Origin: Acanthosepion pharaonis
Taxonomy: Eukaryota > Mollusca > Cephalopoda > Sepiida > Sepiidae
NCBI GenBank assembly: GCA_903632075.3
Contig: CAHIKZ030000129.1
Location: forward strand, 1,356,001-1,420,000
Reading direction: 5' to 3'
Length of the DNA stretch: 64,000 nt
Shown here: piece by piece, positions 54,776 through 64,000 of the stretch
Layout: each line of letters starts with the position of its first letter
How positions within the stretch are numbered: the stretch's first letter is position 1
Translations under genes and position numbers: made by a program
Notes under the pieces: generated by a model
The model's input: the letters and a program-made list of their open reading frames with translations, nothing else
What the model was told of the DNA's origin: nothing
Database searches by the model: none

Positions 54776-55424
54776 GTGACTATAGTAACATTAAATGTAT
54801 TGCTAATTTTCTGTCATTTCCTCAAGCGTCTGCGTAAGTTAGTTATGAAACCAAAGTACCTGAAATTCAATAAAATATTAGATTGCTTAGAATATTTTCT
54901 TAAATTGCTAAAATTACTTAGTAGTTAGAAATATATAAAAAGGCGTTCACGTTATATTCCTCAAGTAATTGTTGCAGTTATATTCCATTTAAAAAATACC
55001 CAAACAAAAGACTTTCCAGAAATTTGTCATCACCTCATATAAACACTCACCTTCGTATTAAAAAATGCTTTTCTGTGATATTTTAAACGTAAAGTAACTA
55101 ATATTTGTTTCAAATCAGATTAATTAAACTTTAAATCAGCTAATCTCTCTCTCAAAAAAAGGTTTCAGAAAAGTATATTTTATATTTGATAAATACATTA
55201 ATAAAGAGAATTACATTGTGTTGACAGATTTCCTTTCCATGGCTGATATCTCGATGAAATATCAAAAATAATAGCTTTGTTGGCCTTTTTTTTTTCTTTT
55301 TTTTTTTCCTTTTTGTTTTGCTTTTTACCTTTCAGGTACTTTGGTTTCATAGCCTAACTTACGCAGACGCTTGTTGAGCAAAGGATAGAAAATTAGCAAT
55401 ACATTTTAATGTTACTATCAGGAC
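54776..55424. repeat. Local inverted duplication, about 90-bp arms
   Basis: The arm at 54776-54866 (AGCGTCTGCGTAAGTTAGTT) returns as complement at 55334-55424 with about 470 bp between. It surrounds the point where RD and the inserted material meet. Confidence 0.7.
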
Positions 55425-55429
55425 GATTT

Positions 55430-56113
55430 CAGCGTTTTTATTGATAAAAACGCATTCCAGTTTGAGTCAATTGCTTCGTCCACCGCAAGGAAAGTTGGCT
55501 CCCTGAGCCGCGCCAGGAAATTTTTCTCCCCGGAATCGATCCTCCAGATTTACAAATCAACAATTCGCCCTTGCATGGAGTATTGCTGCCATATATTCTG
55601 TTTGCCTCGGGGTTCTTGATAGGCTCCAGAGGCGGATATGCAATATAATTGGCCCTGCTCTGGCATCCCGTCTACAGTCACTCTCTCACAGACGCGCCAT
55701 CGCCTCTCTCTGTATTTTTTTACAAATACTTTCATGGCAATTGCTCCGAGGAGCTGCATTCGCTGGTTCCCAGACGTCATGAGTTTCAGCGCCCGACGAG
55801 GCTGGCATCCCGCTCTCACCCCTTCACTGTCGAAACTCCTAAATGTAGCTGTCTCTTCTACTCCAATAGCTTAATGTCTCGCACCTATCGCCTGTGGAAC
55901 TCCCTTCCCTATTCCAGTTTCCCTGAGAGCTATAATCTCCAGCTATTCAAGTGTAATGTCAATCGACATCTCCAGTTGCCTTGATCTATCCATTACCCTC
56001 CTCCTCATCCTTTCTTCTATCACTCCTATCTAATCTTGCTCTAAATTTTCTGTAACCACTTGCGTCCTAGTGGCTCCCCGCCTTGCTTGGGGTGAAATGC
56101 TTAAAAAAAAAAA
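55430..56113 (+). pseudogene. LINE family C, best copy
   Basis: In two frames: MEYCCHIFCLP, then RICNIIGPALASRLQSLSHR, RAIASLCIF, YKYFHGNCSEELHSLVPRRH, and MSRTYRLWNSLPYSSFPESY then NLQLFKCNVNRHLQ. This is the very C-terminal segment, after the RT, of a jockey/CR1-type LINE. A 3' end of TTGCGTCCTAGTG and CTTGCTTGGGGTGAAATGC leads into a poly-A (56102-56130). It is 5'-truncated and frameshifted. Confidence 0.7.
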
Positions 56114-56284
56114 AGAAAAAGAAAAAAAGAAATACAGTATTTTGCTTATTGAAAATGTTAAATTTTATTCAATTACATTTAAATTAAAATTAAATAAAAG
56201 CTCCAAGAAAAATTTTTCATTTTTAAAAAAGCATTTTCAACCTTAGGTATCGCTTATATTACAGGACCAGAATAAGAAAGATCA

Positions 56285-56628
56285 CAATACTTACCGGAGG
56301 TCAACTCTGTATTTCATGATTAGTCACTCGTCACGTTTTCGGATAAAAATGTTTGCATTCATCATTCAATGTTTATTTCATTATTTCTTATTAAATAGTA
56401 AAACAGATATTCTGTAATCAATAGAATCATTCTTATCTGTAGACCTGATGAGTGAGTAATCTCTAAAGTTCGAGCTGACTACCGATAATTATTGTCAATT
56501 TTATCTCATTTCTGATTTGTTTATTACTCTAGATAACTATCAAGCGTTTTATTGGTAGCAATTCTATTGACCTGATATACGCTGAATCATATAATCTTAC
56601 GTATATCAATAGATCGCATTATTAACGT
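56285..56628. other. No gene recognised
   Basis: AT-rich. A CCTGATGAGTGAG motif near 56443 resembles a hammerhead box but no partner boxes follow. Confidence 0.4.
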
Positions 56629-56629
56629 G

Positions 56630-56697
<68 letters not shown>
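56630..56697. repeat. (TA)n microsatellite
   Basis: TA run of about 33 units. Confidence 0.9.
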
Positions 56698-56700
<3 letters not shown>

Positions 56701-57012
56701 GTTCTGAGTTTTCGTAAACCAATGTTCCTGTGTCATAAATTGATAAACTTTTTTGTTCAAAAGTAATCAAAATGGTACCCCTCCACAACTGAAAAAAAAA
56801 AATTCGATTTTACTAGATACGCATAAGGAAAAAAATTCAAAATATTTCAGAAGGTTTATTTTCCAATAAAATTTTATTTTTTGCATAACATACACAATTA
56901 AAAATAAATAAATAACAAGTTCCAGAAACTCTTCTTCATTATTTTTTAACTTTCATTGAATTCTGTTACAGAAAATCAATTATTTTACAAAAAGTCAAAA
57001 ATTCATAACTTT

Positions 57013-57043
57013 ATATATATGTGTGTGTGTGTGTATGTGTGCA

Positions 57044-57093
<50 letters not shown>
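57013..57093. repeat. (TG)n and (TA)n microsatellite
   Basis: TG run near 57020 and TA run 57051-57093, bordering an S2 repeat. Confidence 0.9.
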
Positions 57094-57096
<3 letters not shown>

Positions 57097-57204
57097 CATC
57101 CACACACAGCCCTGATTCGCTGTATCACAGCGGATTAGTGTAAGACATCCGATCGCTTCAAACCGACCGATTTGGCATAAGTTGGAGATTCTAACCCTTA
57201 GGCT

Positions 57205-57215
<11 letters not shown>
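57094..57215 (-). mobile_element. SINE family S2, copy with perfect stem II
   Basis: The minus strand has CTAATC in place of CTGATGA, then a perfect CGCTGT-GAT-ACAGCG stem (57118-57132), then GAATC in place of GAAAC. Upstream it carries AGGGTTAGAATCTCC like the tRNA part of the 51238 copy. Core boxes are mutated, so it is inactive, but the stem is better kept than in the other copies. Confidence 0.55.

Positions 57216-57247
<32 letters not shown>
57208..57247. repeat. (TA)n microsatellite
   Basis: TA run of about 20 units. Confidence 0.9.
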
Positions 57248-57249
<2 letters not shown>

Positions 57250-57350
57250 ATAATATCAGTGGCCACTATATATATATAAATATATATAGCCAAGAGAATA
57301 GAATCCAGGTAGAGCTCAATGTCCAGGACAGAGTAAGAATATAATATAAA

Positions 57351-57497
57351 AGGCTCAGACACTATTATTTCATGGTTATAATTTATTAGATTGGAATCGT
57401 AATCACGATCCAATTCATCAGACCTACAAATGAATTCGATCGTGATTATGCTTCCAATATAATAAATTATAACCATGGAATAATAGTGTTTGAGTCT
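57351..57497. repeat. Fold-back repeat, 68-bp arms
   Basis: Arms 57351-57418 and 57430-57497 are near-perfect complements (ATGGTTATAATTTATTAGA against its complement) with an 11-base loop. The minus strand has GTCTGATGAATTGGATCG at the loop. Confidence 0.85.
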
Positions 57498-57509
57498 TTC
57501 ATATTATCT

Positions 57510-57531
57510 CTCTCTCTCTCTCTCTCTCTCT

Positions 57532-57590
<59 letters not shown>
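57510..57590. repeat. (CT)n(TA)n microsatellite
   Basis: CT run then TA run. Confidence 0.9.
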
Positions 57591-57592
<2 letters not shown>

Positions 57593-57929
57593 TGTGTGTT
57601 TGTGTTTGAAAGAGAAATGTTTGCTTCTGTGTGTAGAAGCAGAGATATTATTCTGATTGTTGTGTTGCCAACAAAAATATACCTCATATAAATTAAACTT
57701 ACTAATTAACAAACAGTATTTTTGTTGTAATTATTTTAGAATTTTTTTACCGTACCAATTGCTTTCACGGTCGTAATACTGGAACGCGACTGTTGCTGTT
57801 TTAGGAAACTCTCAAGGACTTTCCTGTGAGGCATGAACTAAACATTGATGCGTGTGGAAACCAGTGGGCTTGTATTTGCACTAAAGTAAGCATTTTTTGC
57901 ATGTCATATATAGAAGCACTGATTTTTTT

Positions 57930-57985
57930 TCGTGGGGATTGTTTAACGGCATATCAATCTCTGCGGGTTATTTAGTTAATATTTT
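57930..57985 (+). repeat. Repeat M head fragment
   Basis: TTAACGGCATATCAATCTC and GGGTTATTTAGTTAAT match the head of M; the core is missing. Confidence 0.45.
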
Positions 57986-58014
57986 TAAGATAATAATGGT
58001 TTTAGTGATACATG

Positions 58015-58155
58015 TCTTACTAATTAACCCATATCTGGAGGGAGAAGAAGTGGATTCATCCCTTTCGCAAAGGGTATTTACACGTATGTGAATATAATGA
58101 AACCAACTGAAATTGGATTAACAACTCCGAGCCATTAGCCATTACACCACCCGCA
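58015..58155 (-). mobile_element. S1 SINE, minus copy
   Basis: Plus strand: CATATCTGGAGGGAGAAG, ATTCATCCCTTTCGCAAAGG and GAGCCATTAGCCATTACACC, the reverse of S1. Confidence 0.6.
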
Positions 58156-58369
58156 GACCTAAACTTACAGTACATGGTATACACAAGCTAGAAGTAATGA
58201 AAAAAAAATACTATTAGAGATATACAGACATCATAATACGGTTCGAGAAAAAACAAGTTGAAAACGCACACAATTTTTCTGAGGTTTGGTCAATGAAATT
58301 GTTGAGGGGGTCCACCCCTTTTTACACAAATGGACTCACCCAGTATATACATATACTATGGCTACGGGA

Positions 58370-58775
58370 AGACCCGAGAGTAAGACGAGAGTAAAACGAG
58401 AGCAAGGCCGAAGAGTCGAGTCGAGTCCAGAGTGACAGAGTAAAAGTTTGTAGGTAACCGGAAGAGTGAGGGTGAGGTAACAGCGTCATAGGAGTCACAG
58501 TGAGCGAGCACGTAGACTTAGTAAGAAGTCATACAGCAATACTTCAATATCAAAGACTGTATATATATTTTGCTACTAACCCGTATTCCTGGAACTACTA
58601 ACCTGCTTTACCAGTTTGTATTATTACGTTAATACATTATTTTCCTATATTAATTCCTGGCGTTTGTTATTTATTGGTACCGGATTTCAACCTGGAATCC
58701 ACACCAGAAATATTGATTTAAGGAAGTGGGACAGGTTAAGAAGTTTCTAGCACCCTTCCTCTCGTACACGTAAAT
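58370..58775 (+). other. Possible LTR-like or unknown repeat
   Basis: Starts with purine-rich variants of GAGAGTAAGACGAGAG (58375-58410). It ends with GGTACCGGATTTCAACCTGG, which could be an LTR end. No coding sequence and no second copy in the window, so class is unknown. Confidence 0.25.
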
Positions 58776-58879
58776 GAATACAAATTAATAACAACTAATA
58801 CTATTATTTTGAGTGATTGTATGTAAGACCGTTATTGTTACGCTACTTTGACTAAAGTATTATCTGACCAATAACTGGG

Positions 58880-59380
58880 GTACCTTAATCGAGGATAGAA
58901 CATGTGAGGCAAAAATACGAAGGCGTATCCCTCCTCTCTATATCAGTGAATGCTGGAAAATCTCCTCAGATATAAAGAACCGTGAAGCAACAAAAAAAAG
59001 TGTTTCTAAAGAAGAATGTTGCGAATACCATCGACTGGGCATGTAAATAACGAGGACGATGTAAGCAAAATAGAAACAAAAAAGGACGCATAAACTTAGA
59101 ATCAGAAAAAGACAGTTGAAATTTATAGGAATTAAATTAAATTTAAAGGAATTAATTTTTGAGGAATGAGGGCTTGGAGAGTTTGACACTCACAAGACCT
59201 ATTGAGAGAAAGAGGGACAGAGGGAGTAACCTACCTAACAAGCTTGTGTAAATGGATGAAAGAAGATGGGTTAGAAGGAATGGTGAAAAGACAATGCTTA
59301 GTAAGGGTTACAAAGGATAGGAAGGCGTAGAGAGCCATGATCATCTACTTTCTAAAGGTACACCTCACATAGAAAAAATA
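58880..59380 (+). pseudogene. RTE-like LINE 3' fragment
   Basis: CTATATCAGTGAATGCTGG, CTTAGAATCAGAAAAAGACA, TTGACACTCACAAGACC and GTAGAGAGCCATGATCATC in order, as in the 7740-8150 segment. Frames are broken. Confidence 0.65.
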
Positions 59381-59529
59381 GGAATATCTACTTGATTTTA
59401 GTGCCTTCTGTGGTTAAGTCAGTTTCATTTTCTGACCGACAAACCTGAAAATGGCAAAGGAAATGAAGATGACGAAAAAAGAGTGCGACCGAGGAAAGAA
59501 AGCTAAAATGAAATGAAAACGAGGTGAAA

Positions 59530-59533
59530 GAAT

Positions 59534-59569
<36 letters not shown>

Positions 59570-59570
59570 G

Positions 59571-59615
<45 letters not shown>
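59530..59615. repeat. (CA)n(TA)n microsatellite
   Basis: CA run with CGCG interruptions, then TA of about 12 units. Confidence 0.9.
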
Positions 59616-59687
59616 GCTCTTTCAACTGATTTACTTTTCATTTTAGCTTTCTTTTCTCGGTCACACCCTCTTTTTCAGGTTTGTCGG

Positions 59688-59688
<1 letters not shown>

Positions 59689-59766
<78 letters not shown>
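59689..59766. repeat. Palindromic (CT)n(TA)n(GA)n microsatellite
   Basis: CT run, TA run and GA run in order form an almost perfect self-complementary tract of about 78 bp. Confidence 0.95.
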
Positions 59767-59769
59767 TGA

Positions 59770-60200
59770 GTGAGTGAGAGAGAGGCGGGTTAGTAGTAGA
59801 GACAAAAGAAAGACAGGTTCAGTAGTTTGATATCATAAGACGAGGAGGGAAAGATTAAAAGTCAGGTGGGGATCGAGATGCATAAATATTAAGATACATT
59901 TAAATTCTTTGTGTTGAGGCAGAAGAAAAAGAAAGAAAGAAAGAAAGTAAGAATAGAAAATAAAAATAATTGTCATGTTCTTATTCTTTTTCACATATGA
60001 CAGTCGTCCAGGTTTACACAAAAGTCAAAGTACAGACCGGTAAAAATTGAAAGGGATAAAGAAAAGACTGATAATATACAAGCAAGGTTAATAAAATGCA
60101 GAGACATTAGATAATCGACAATCTTACGAGAGTGAGATGAAAAGGTTTTGTGCTGATTAGGAAATCTTTCCAAAAGAGAACTTTTGTGCTCCAAGGAATT
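59770..60200. other. No gene recognised
   Basis: Purine-rich DNA; no domains. Confidence 0.4.
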
Positions 60201-60216
60201 TTCATGACACTGTTTT

Positions 60217-60805
60217 TTTTATTATTATTATTATTATTACTACAATTATAATTATTATTGCTACAATTATAATAATTATTATTACTACAATTATTATTAT
60301 TATTATTACTACAATTATTAATATTACTACAATTATTATTATCATTATTACAATTATAATAATTATTATTGCTACAATTATTATTATTACTACTACAATT
60401 ATTATTATTATTACGACAATTATTATTATTACTATTATAATTATAATAATTATTGCTACAATTATAATAATTATTATTACTACAATTATTACTATTACGA
60501 CAATTATTATTATTATTATTATAATTATAATAATTATTGTTACTACTACTATTATTATTATTACTACAATTATGATTATTATTGTTACTACTACTATCAT
60601 TATTATTGCAACAATTATAATAATTATTATTGCTACAATTATTATTATTATTATTACGACAATTATTATTATTATTATAATAATTATAATAATTATTGCT
60701 ACAATTATTATTACTCCAATTATTATTATCATTATTACAATTATAATAATTATTATTGCTACAATTATTATTATTACTACTACAATTATTATTATTATTA
60801 TTGAC
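60217..60805. repeat. (ATT)n-rich complex repeat, about 590 bp
   Basis: ATT and TACAATTAT units alternate. A longer unit around TACTACAATTATAATAATTA recurs at irregular steps. Isoleucine-rich frames are artefacts. Confidence 0.9.
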
Positions 60806-60834
60806 GACAATTGTTCTTTTTAGTTCTTTCGATG

Positions 60835-61215
60835 TGCCGTGTCATTTCAGGATGTAGGCGATCATGGCTTTTCACCTCCCTCTATCCCTTGCAGCTCTCA
60901 ACGTTCCTTCCCTCTGCCACCTCCCCCAGATCACGTTCTGTCATCTACTTGCTTAAGCCCGCTAGGTAAGTCATGCATTGTTTTCCCTTATCTCTTATTC
61001 CCTCTATTCGACCTGTGAGTATCAAATTCTCCAGGGCCTCCTTTCTCATTATGTGTTCCTGGAACTTCAGCTGCCTTTTCCTGATGTTAAGTATAATCTT
61101 CCTCCTTGTTTGTCTCCTCTCTAAGACCTCATCGTTGCTCACACGCTCGGTCTATGATATCCTTAGCATCCTTCTGTAGAACCACATCTCCGTCGCCTCG
61201 GGTCTCTTTTTCTAG
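60835..61215 (-). pseudogene. RTE-like LINE 3' fragment
   Basis: The minus strand encodes MSNDEVLERRQTRRKIILNI, RKRQLKFQEHIMRKEALENL and ILTGRIEGIRDKGKQCMTYL. Of the fragments here it has one of the longest open stretches (65 codons). Its 3' end (GCGATCATGGC reversed) is present. Confidence 0.7.
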
Positions 61216-61319
61216 CAAGGTTTAATAATGAGATGAAATAAAACAAAGTCTTAAAACAATTTACTGCGATTCAATAAAGCGGAGATAAAGAAAAAAAACT
61301 AGAGGAAATATCCCTAGAC

Positions 61320-61770
61320 ATGAGCAGTGGACCGAGAACAGTCTACCCCGGTAGATTAAATAAAGATTTTAGCTCAGAATTTTTCGTAGGTTACCCAGAT
61401 CTATATACCCCCGAGGAGGGCGGAAGGAACAACGGCCGAGGAGGGCGGAAGGAACAACGGCCGAAACGTGCTAGCAACAACAAAAATGAGGACAATAGTC
61501 CGCTTGTAAATAGTGTAAATAATGATAACTCCTTATCCCAGAAATTCAGACAGAAGGCAATCAGGTGATAACAACAACAAAGATGAGGACAATAGTCTGA
61601 ATATAAATAGTGTAAATAATGATAACTCCTCATCCCAGAAATTCAGACAGGAGGCAATCAGGTGATAACAACAACAAAGATGAGGACAATAGTCCGAATA
61701 TGAATAGTGTAAATAATGATAACTCCATATCCCAGAAATTCAGACACAAATTACTCTATATCTCTCTGTC
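61320..61770 (+). pseudogene. Unknown coding-like sequence with tandem repeats
   Basis: The frame from 61320 reads MSSGPRTVYPGRLNKDFSSE, FFVGYPDLYTPEEGG and a basic, asparagine-rich end, stopping at 61568. A 24-25-bp unit (GAGGGCGGAAGGAACAACGG) is duplicated at 61417-61465. A 97-bp unit then repeats about three times (61473-61745). As 97 is not a multiple of three, the reading frame changes in each copy, and each has a stop near GGTGATAA. It may be the start of a retroelement gag protein or an unknown gene remnant. I do not recognise the family. Confidence 0.35.
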
Positions 61771-61774
61771 TCAC

Positions 61775-62285
61775 ACACATACACAAGCGCGCGGGAACTT
61801 ATTAAATTGGATATCCGGTCGTGTGTGTACGTTTATTTACGTTCTTTTTCTCTTCTTATCTTTTTTACTCAGCGCTAAGAGGGCGTGCTGTGGAAGGCGT
61901 AAGGACAAATTTTGACAGTTCGCTCATTTATAAAATAATCTCGTTTTGCTAAATGTTGACGCCCTATCTCCATTTCACTGTTCATTATGTTATTTATGCC
62001 GTTACAGCCGTTATTACCAGCAATACATTTACGGTAAGCTCTGGGACACACACGCCATGTCTAATTAATACTCATTGCCGCCATCTTGTTAAACTTATAT
62101 AGTTTATATAGTATATAAACTTATACTGCTTTTATCAGTATCAATAAAAGCAAAAAAAATAATTTAAATAAAAAAGACAAACTTACGAACATAAAAAAAA
62201 CACTTTCAGTTTCTTCCATTGTCATATTTTGATGTTAAATTTTCTTCTGTATTTTGTTTATTTATCTTTTTTTTTGTTTTCGACT
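61775..62285. other. No gene recognised
   Basis: AT-rich spacer with a small CA run near 61772. Confidence 0.4.
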
Positions 62286-62289
62286 ATAC

Positions 62290-62800
62290 CTAATGTTGTG
62301 GCATACCTACGGATGATAATGATTATGTCCGCATTCACACAAATACGGTAGTAAATACTGTATGTTGGTCTGCAGACGGAGCTGTGCTGGTCAAACTCAC
62401 TGCTATGAGCAGAGAGGATCCCCAGACGACACTATGTCGAAGGGTAGAGTTTCGTCTCTGAAAACAGCTACCCGACCCCGTTTTGGACGTGGTCTACATG
62501 GAATTTTTGACTGAGCCTACAGGGACGGATAACCCACAATAAATTCGGCCTTCTGCTACATCTGACTATGAGGGGCGGTTTGTAGATATCCTGCTGTTGG
62601 AGACTCGTCTCCGGCTGTGCTGGTCAAACACTCTGCCCCCGAGCAGAGAGGATCTGTGTCGAAGGGCAGAGTCTCGTCGCGGGAAACCTCCACCGAACAA
62701 GTTTTATAATAGGGTCTACGGAATTTTTTTGGCCGAAGCCTAGGGACTCGGATACTCCACATTAAATTCGGCCTTGTGCTACATCGACCACCCGTTGAAA
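62290..62800 (+). mobile_element. LTR-like 236-bp repeat locus 2
   Basis: Two diverged copies of the unit at 47063 (CTACCCGACCCCGTTTT; CACATTAAATTCGGCC) after the same leader GCATACCTACGGATGATAA. It is cut short at CATCGACCACCCG before the LTR end seen at 47690. Confidence 0.5.
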
Positions 62801-62816
62801 CTACTATAACCTCTTC

Positions 62817-62818
<2 letters not shown>

Positions 62819-62856
<38 letters not shown>
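62819..62856. repeat. (TA)n microsatellite
   Basis: TA run of about 18 units. Confidence 0.9.
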
Positions 62857-62860
<4 letters not shown>

Positions 62861-62918
62861 AAATATACGGAAAAAACAAACAGAAATCCTTATATACAAT
62901 TTATACTACTTTAATGTT

Positions 62919-62969
62919 AATATGTCAACGTCGGTTTCAGGGTCTAATAAACCATCTTCAGGACATATT
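62919..62969 (-). ncRNA. Hammerhead ribozyme candidate
   Basis: On the minus strand, 5' to 3': AATATGTC (stem I), CTGAAGA (core, fits CTGANGA), TGGTTTATTAGACCCT (stem II GGTTT with AGACC), GAAA (core), CCGACGT (A-C with G-T closing a short stem III), T at the cleavage position, then GACATATT (stem I). Stem I is 8 of 8 base pairs. This is type I architecture with a tiny stem III, as known from Penelope-like elements. Weak points are the unpaired C and T at the base of stem II and the T (not C) at the cleavage position, which is allowed but often slower. Confidence 0.6.
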
Positions 62970-62996
62970 CATAAATTATAACATTATCAATACAAC

Positions 62997-63045
62997 ATTT
63001 ATGAATATGTCCTGAAGATGGTTTATTGAAACATCTATAAACTAA
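62997..63045 (+). repeat. Inverted partner of the ribozyme candidate, truncated
   Basis: ATTTATGAATATGTCCTGAA continuing GATGGTTTATT then GAAACATC. It lacks the second half of stem II. With 62947-62976 it forms a 30-bp palindrome around a 20-base loop. Confidence 0.75.
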
Positions 63046-63121
63046 TATAATTGTATATAAGGATTTTATTCTTTTCGTATATATTTCTTCATACTATCGA
63101 ATCTATATCCATATATTTGCT

Positions 63122-63126
<5 letters not shown>

Positions 63127-63194
<68 letters not shown>
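63127..63194. repeat. (TA)n microsatellite
   Basis: TA run of about 32 units. Confidence 0.9.
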
Positions 63195-63196
<2 letters not shown>

Positions 63197-63440
63197 TAAT
63201 CAATTCACCCAAGCAAGGCGATAATGCCAATAAGACGCAAAAACTATTTGGGATTGAAAAAGAATGAAAATACTTTAAAAGCGACAAGGGATAAACATCT
63301 AATCCTGTTCAAAAGCTCGAAGAGAAGTGTGAACCAGGCGATAGGCAAACCTATCTATATCTATTGAGGAAATAGCGCATAAAATATCAGATTTAGCATC
63401 AAGTCGGAATTCGAACCACTAGGCTATCAACCCTGTGAGA
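63195..63440 (-). pseudogene. LINE family C 3' end, minus
   Basis: TCACCCAAGCAAGGCGATAA, TAAGACGCAAAAAC and GGCGATAGGCAAACCTATC are the reversed 3' end. The LINE's terminus abuts a (TA)n tract. Confidence 0.55.
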
Positions 63441-63456
63441 GAAAGACAATTTTTGC

Positions 63457-63460
<4 letters not shown>

Positions 63461-63492
<32 letters not shown>
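63461..63492. repeat. (TA)n microsatellite
   Basis: TA run of about 15 units. Confidence 0.9.
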
Positions 63493-63494
<2 letters not shown>

Positions 63495-63499
63495 AATAC

Positions 63500-63720
63500 A
63501 AAAGGTTAAGTGCCAAATTTACCCAGTAAAAAGAATTCGCTTATCACCATATTTGTACAAGAACGCGCAATTGTAAAATTTAAAATCAAACCCAGCGTTG
63601 CTACTGCACGCTCCAAAAAACAATAACTCATTTCTAATAGCATTTTTTCGGATACAACAATACATATATATTTTCGTTGTCCTCTTATTACTGAGGTAAA
63701 AAGCAAGAACAACATCTATT
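63500..63720. other. No gene recognised
   Basis: Probable body of the element whose ribozyme-like terminus follows; no domain seen. Confidence 0.3.
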
Positions 63721-63726
63721 CCATAC

Positions 63727-63757
63727 CTGAAAGATGTCTGCATGAACAGACGAAAGC
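63727..63757 (+). ncRNA. Hammerhead-like core motif
   Basis: CTGAAAGA (one extra A in CTGANGA), a perfect GTCTG-CATGAA-CAGAC stem II, then GAAAGC. No clear stem III. Likely a decayed terminus of a Penelope-like element. Confidence 0.4.
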
Positions 63758-63959
63758 TTGTAGTAAATGCAAAATAAAAGAACTAATGCAACAGAAATTT
63801 ATAAAAACAAGATCTTTTCATTCATAACAGGTTCGGGTTTTTGTATATATTATTTGAATTGTTCGTGACAATGGATTTTTCGCCAATTAAATCATTAACC
63901 TTTGTATTTGTTTTTGTATGAATAATTCATGAATTTGTAAATTGATTGCACCTTTATTG

Positions 63960-63960
<1 letters not shown>

Positions 63961-64000
<40 letters not shown>
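63961..64000. repeat. (TA)n microsatellite at the window end
   Basis: TA run reaching the edge of the window; true length unknown. Confidence 0.9.

Larger units (their letters stand above)
53965..56280 (-). repeat. Repeat RD, minus copy, interrupted
   Basis: Inverse of 4262-5826. Right-end anchors lie at 53968 (CGCCTCCAAAG), the middle block at 54480-54520 (AAATCTGCTCTGAATCG) and the left end near 56245 (ACCTTAGGTATCG). The stretch 55228-56113 does not belong to RD and was inserted, including a LINE family C fragment. Confidence 0.6.

Noticed and set aside
56443..56500. Hammerhead motif at CCTGATGAGTGAG
   Set aside because: No GAAA box or stem II at a suitable distance.
60202..60823. Open frame of 202 codons, almost all I and V
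   Set aside because: Translation of the (ATT)-rich repeat.

Overview
The window looks like AT-rich, repeat-dominated nuclear DNA from a metazoan, most likely a coleoid cephalopod (octopus-like) mollusc. This rests on the combination of very many long (AT)n tracts, tRNA-derived SINEs, and decayed Tx1-like, RTE-like, Penelope-like and mariner/Tc1 elements. The species call is inference. I found no convincing multi-exon host gene; only a weak candidate first coding exon (49283-49331, minus) could belong to one. Almost every long reading frame is microsatellite translation or a transposon remnant.

Layout. 1-14.8 kb: AT-rich DNA with a hAT-like MITE, a dispersed repeat R1, a 1.6-kb repeat RD, a tRNA-SINE, an RTE-like 3' fragment, a repeat M with an internal minisatellite, and a direct pair of LTR-like units ending in a TATA box and AATAAA. 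14.8-20.5 kb: the best-preserved gene-bearing element, a GC-rich Tx1/L1-like LINE on the minus strand with ORF1 (CCHC knuckle) and ORF2 (APE endonuclease, reverse transcriptase with YADD, C-terminal zinc motif), broken mainly by one-base indels in homopolymers. 20.5-34 kb: an LTR-like promoter and primer-site-like motifs, SINEs, a mariner remnant, nested LINE fragments, a second R1 copy in inverse orientation, and about 1.1 kb of degenerate 'GATCATTTCTATCTA' minisatellite. 34-46 kb: Penelope-like element (PLE) pieces (RT and GIY-YIG endonuclease), a Tc1-like remnant, a DUF4817-type transposon remnant, four fold-back repeats or hairpins, a 440-bp (AT)n, and a 5S-rRNA-like sequence joined to a SINE. 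46-64 kb: LTR-like 236-bp tandem repeats at two loci, more SINE and RTE pieces, a second mariner, RD copies with a nested LINE, fold-backs, a 600-bp (ATT)-rich block, and PLE terminal sequences.

The most interesting signal is a set of small motifs resembling hammerhead ribozymes (CTGANGA, stem II, GAAA). The clearest, at 62919-62969 minus, has an 8-bp perfect stem I, a stem II, a 2-bp stem III and a permitted cleavage site. Others sit next to PLE pieces, in a second SINE family, or beside (AT)n tracts. PLEs are known to carry such ribozymes, so the novelty would be the variety of repeats here, including a SINE, that seem to share the module.

The elements do not form a working pathway. They are layers of insertion and decay: SINEs probably borrowed LINE enzymes, DNA transposons lost catalytic residues, and microsatellites grew at the ends of inserted repeats.
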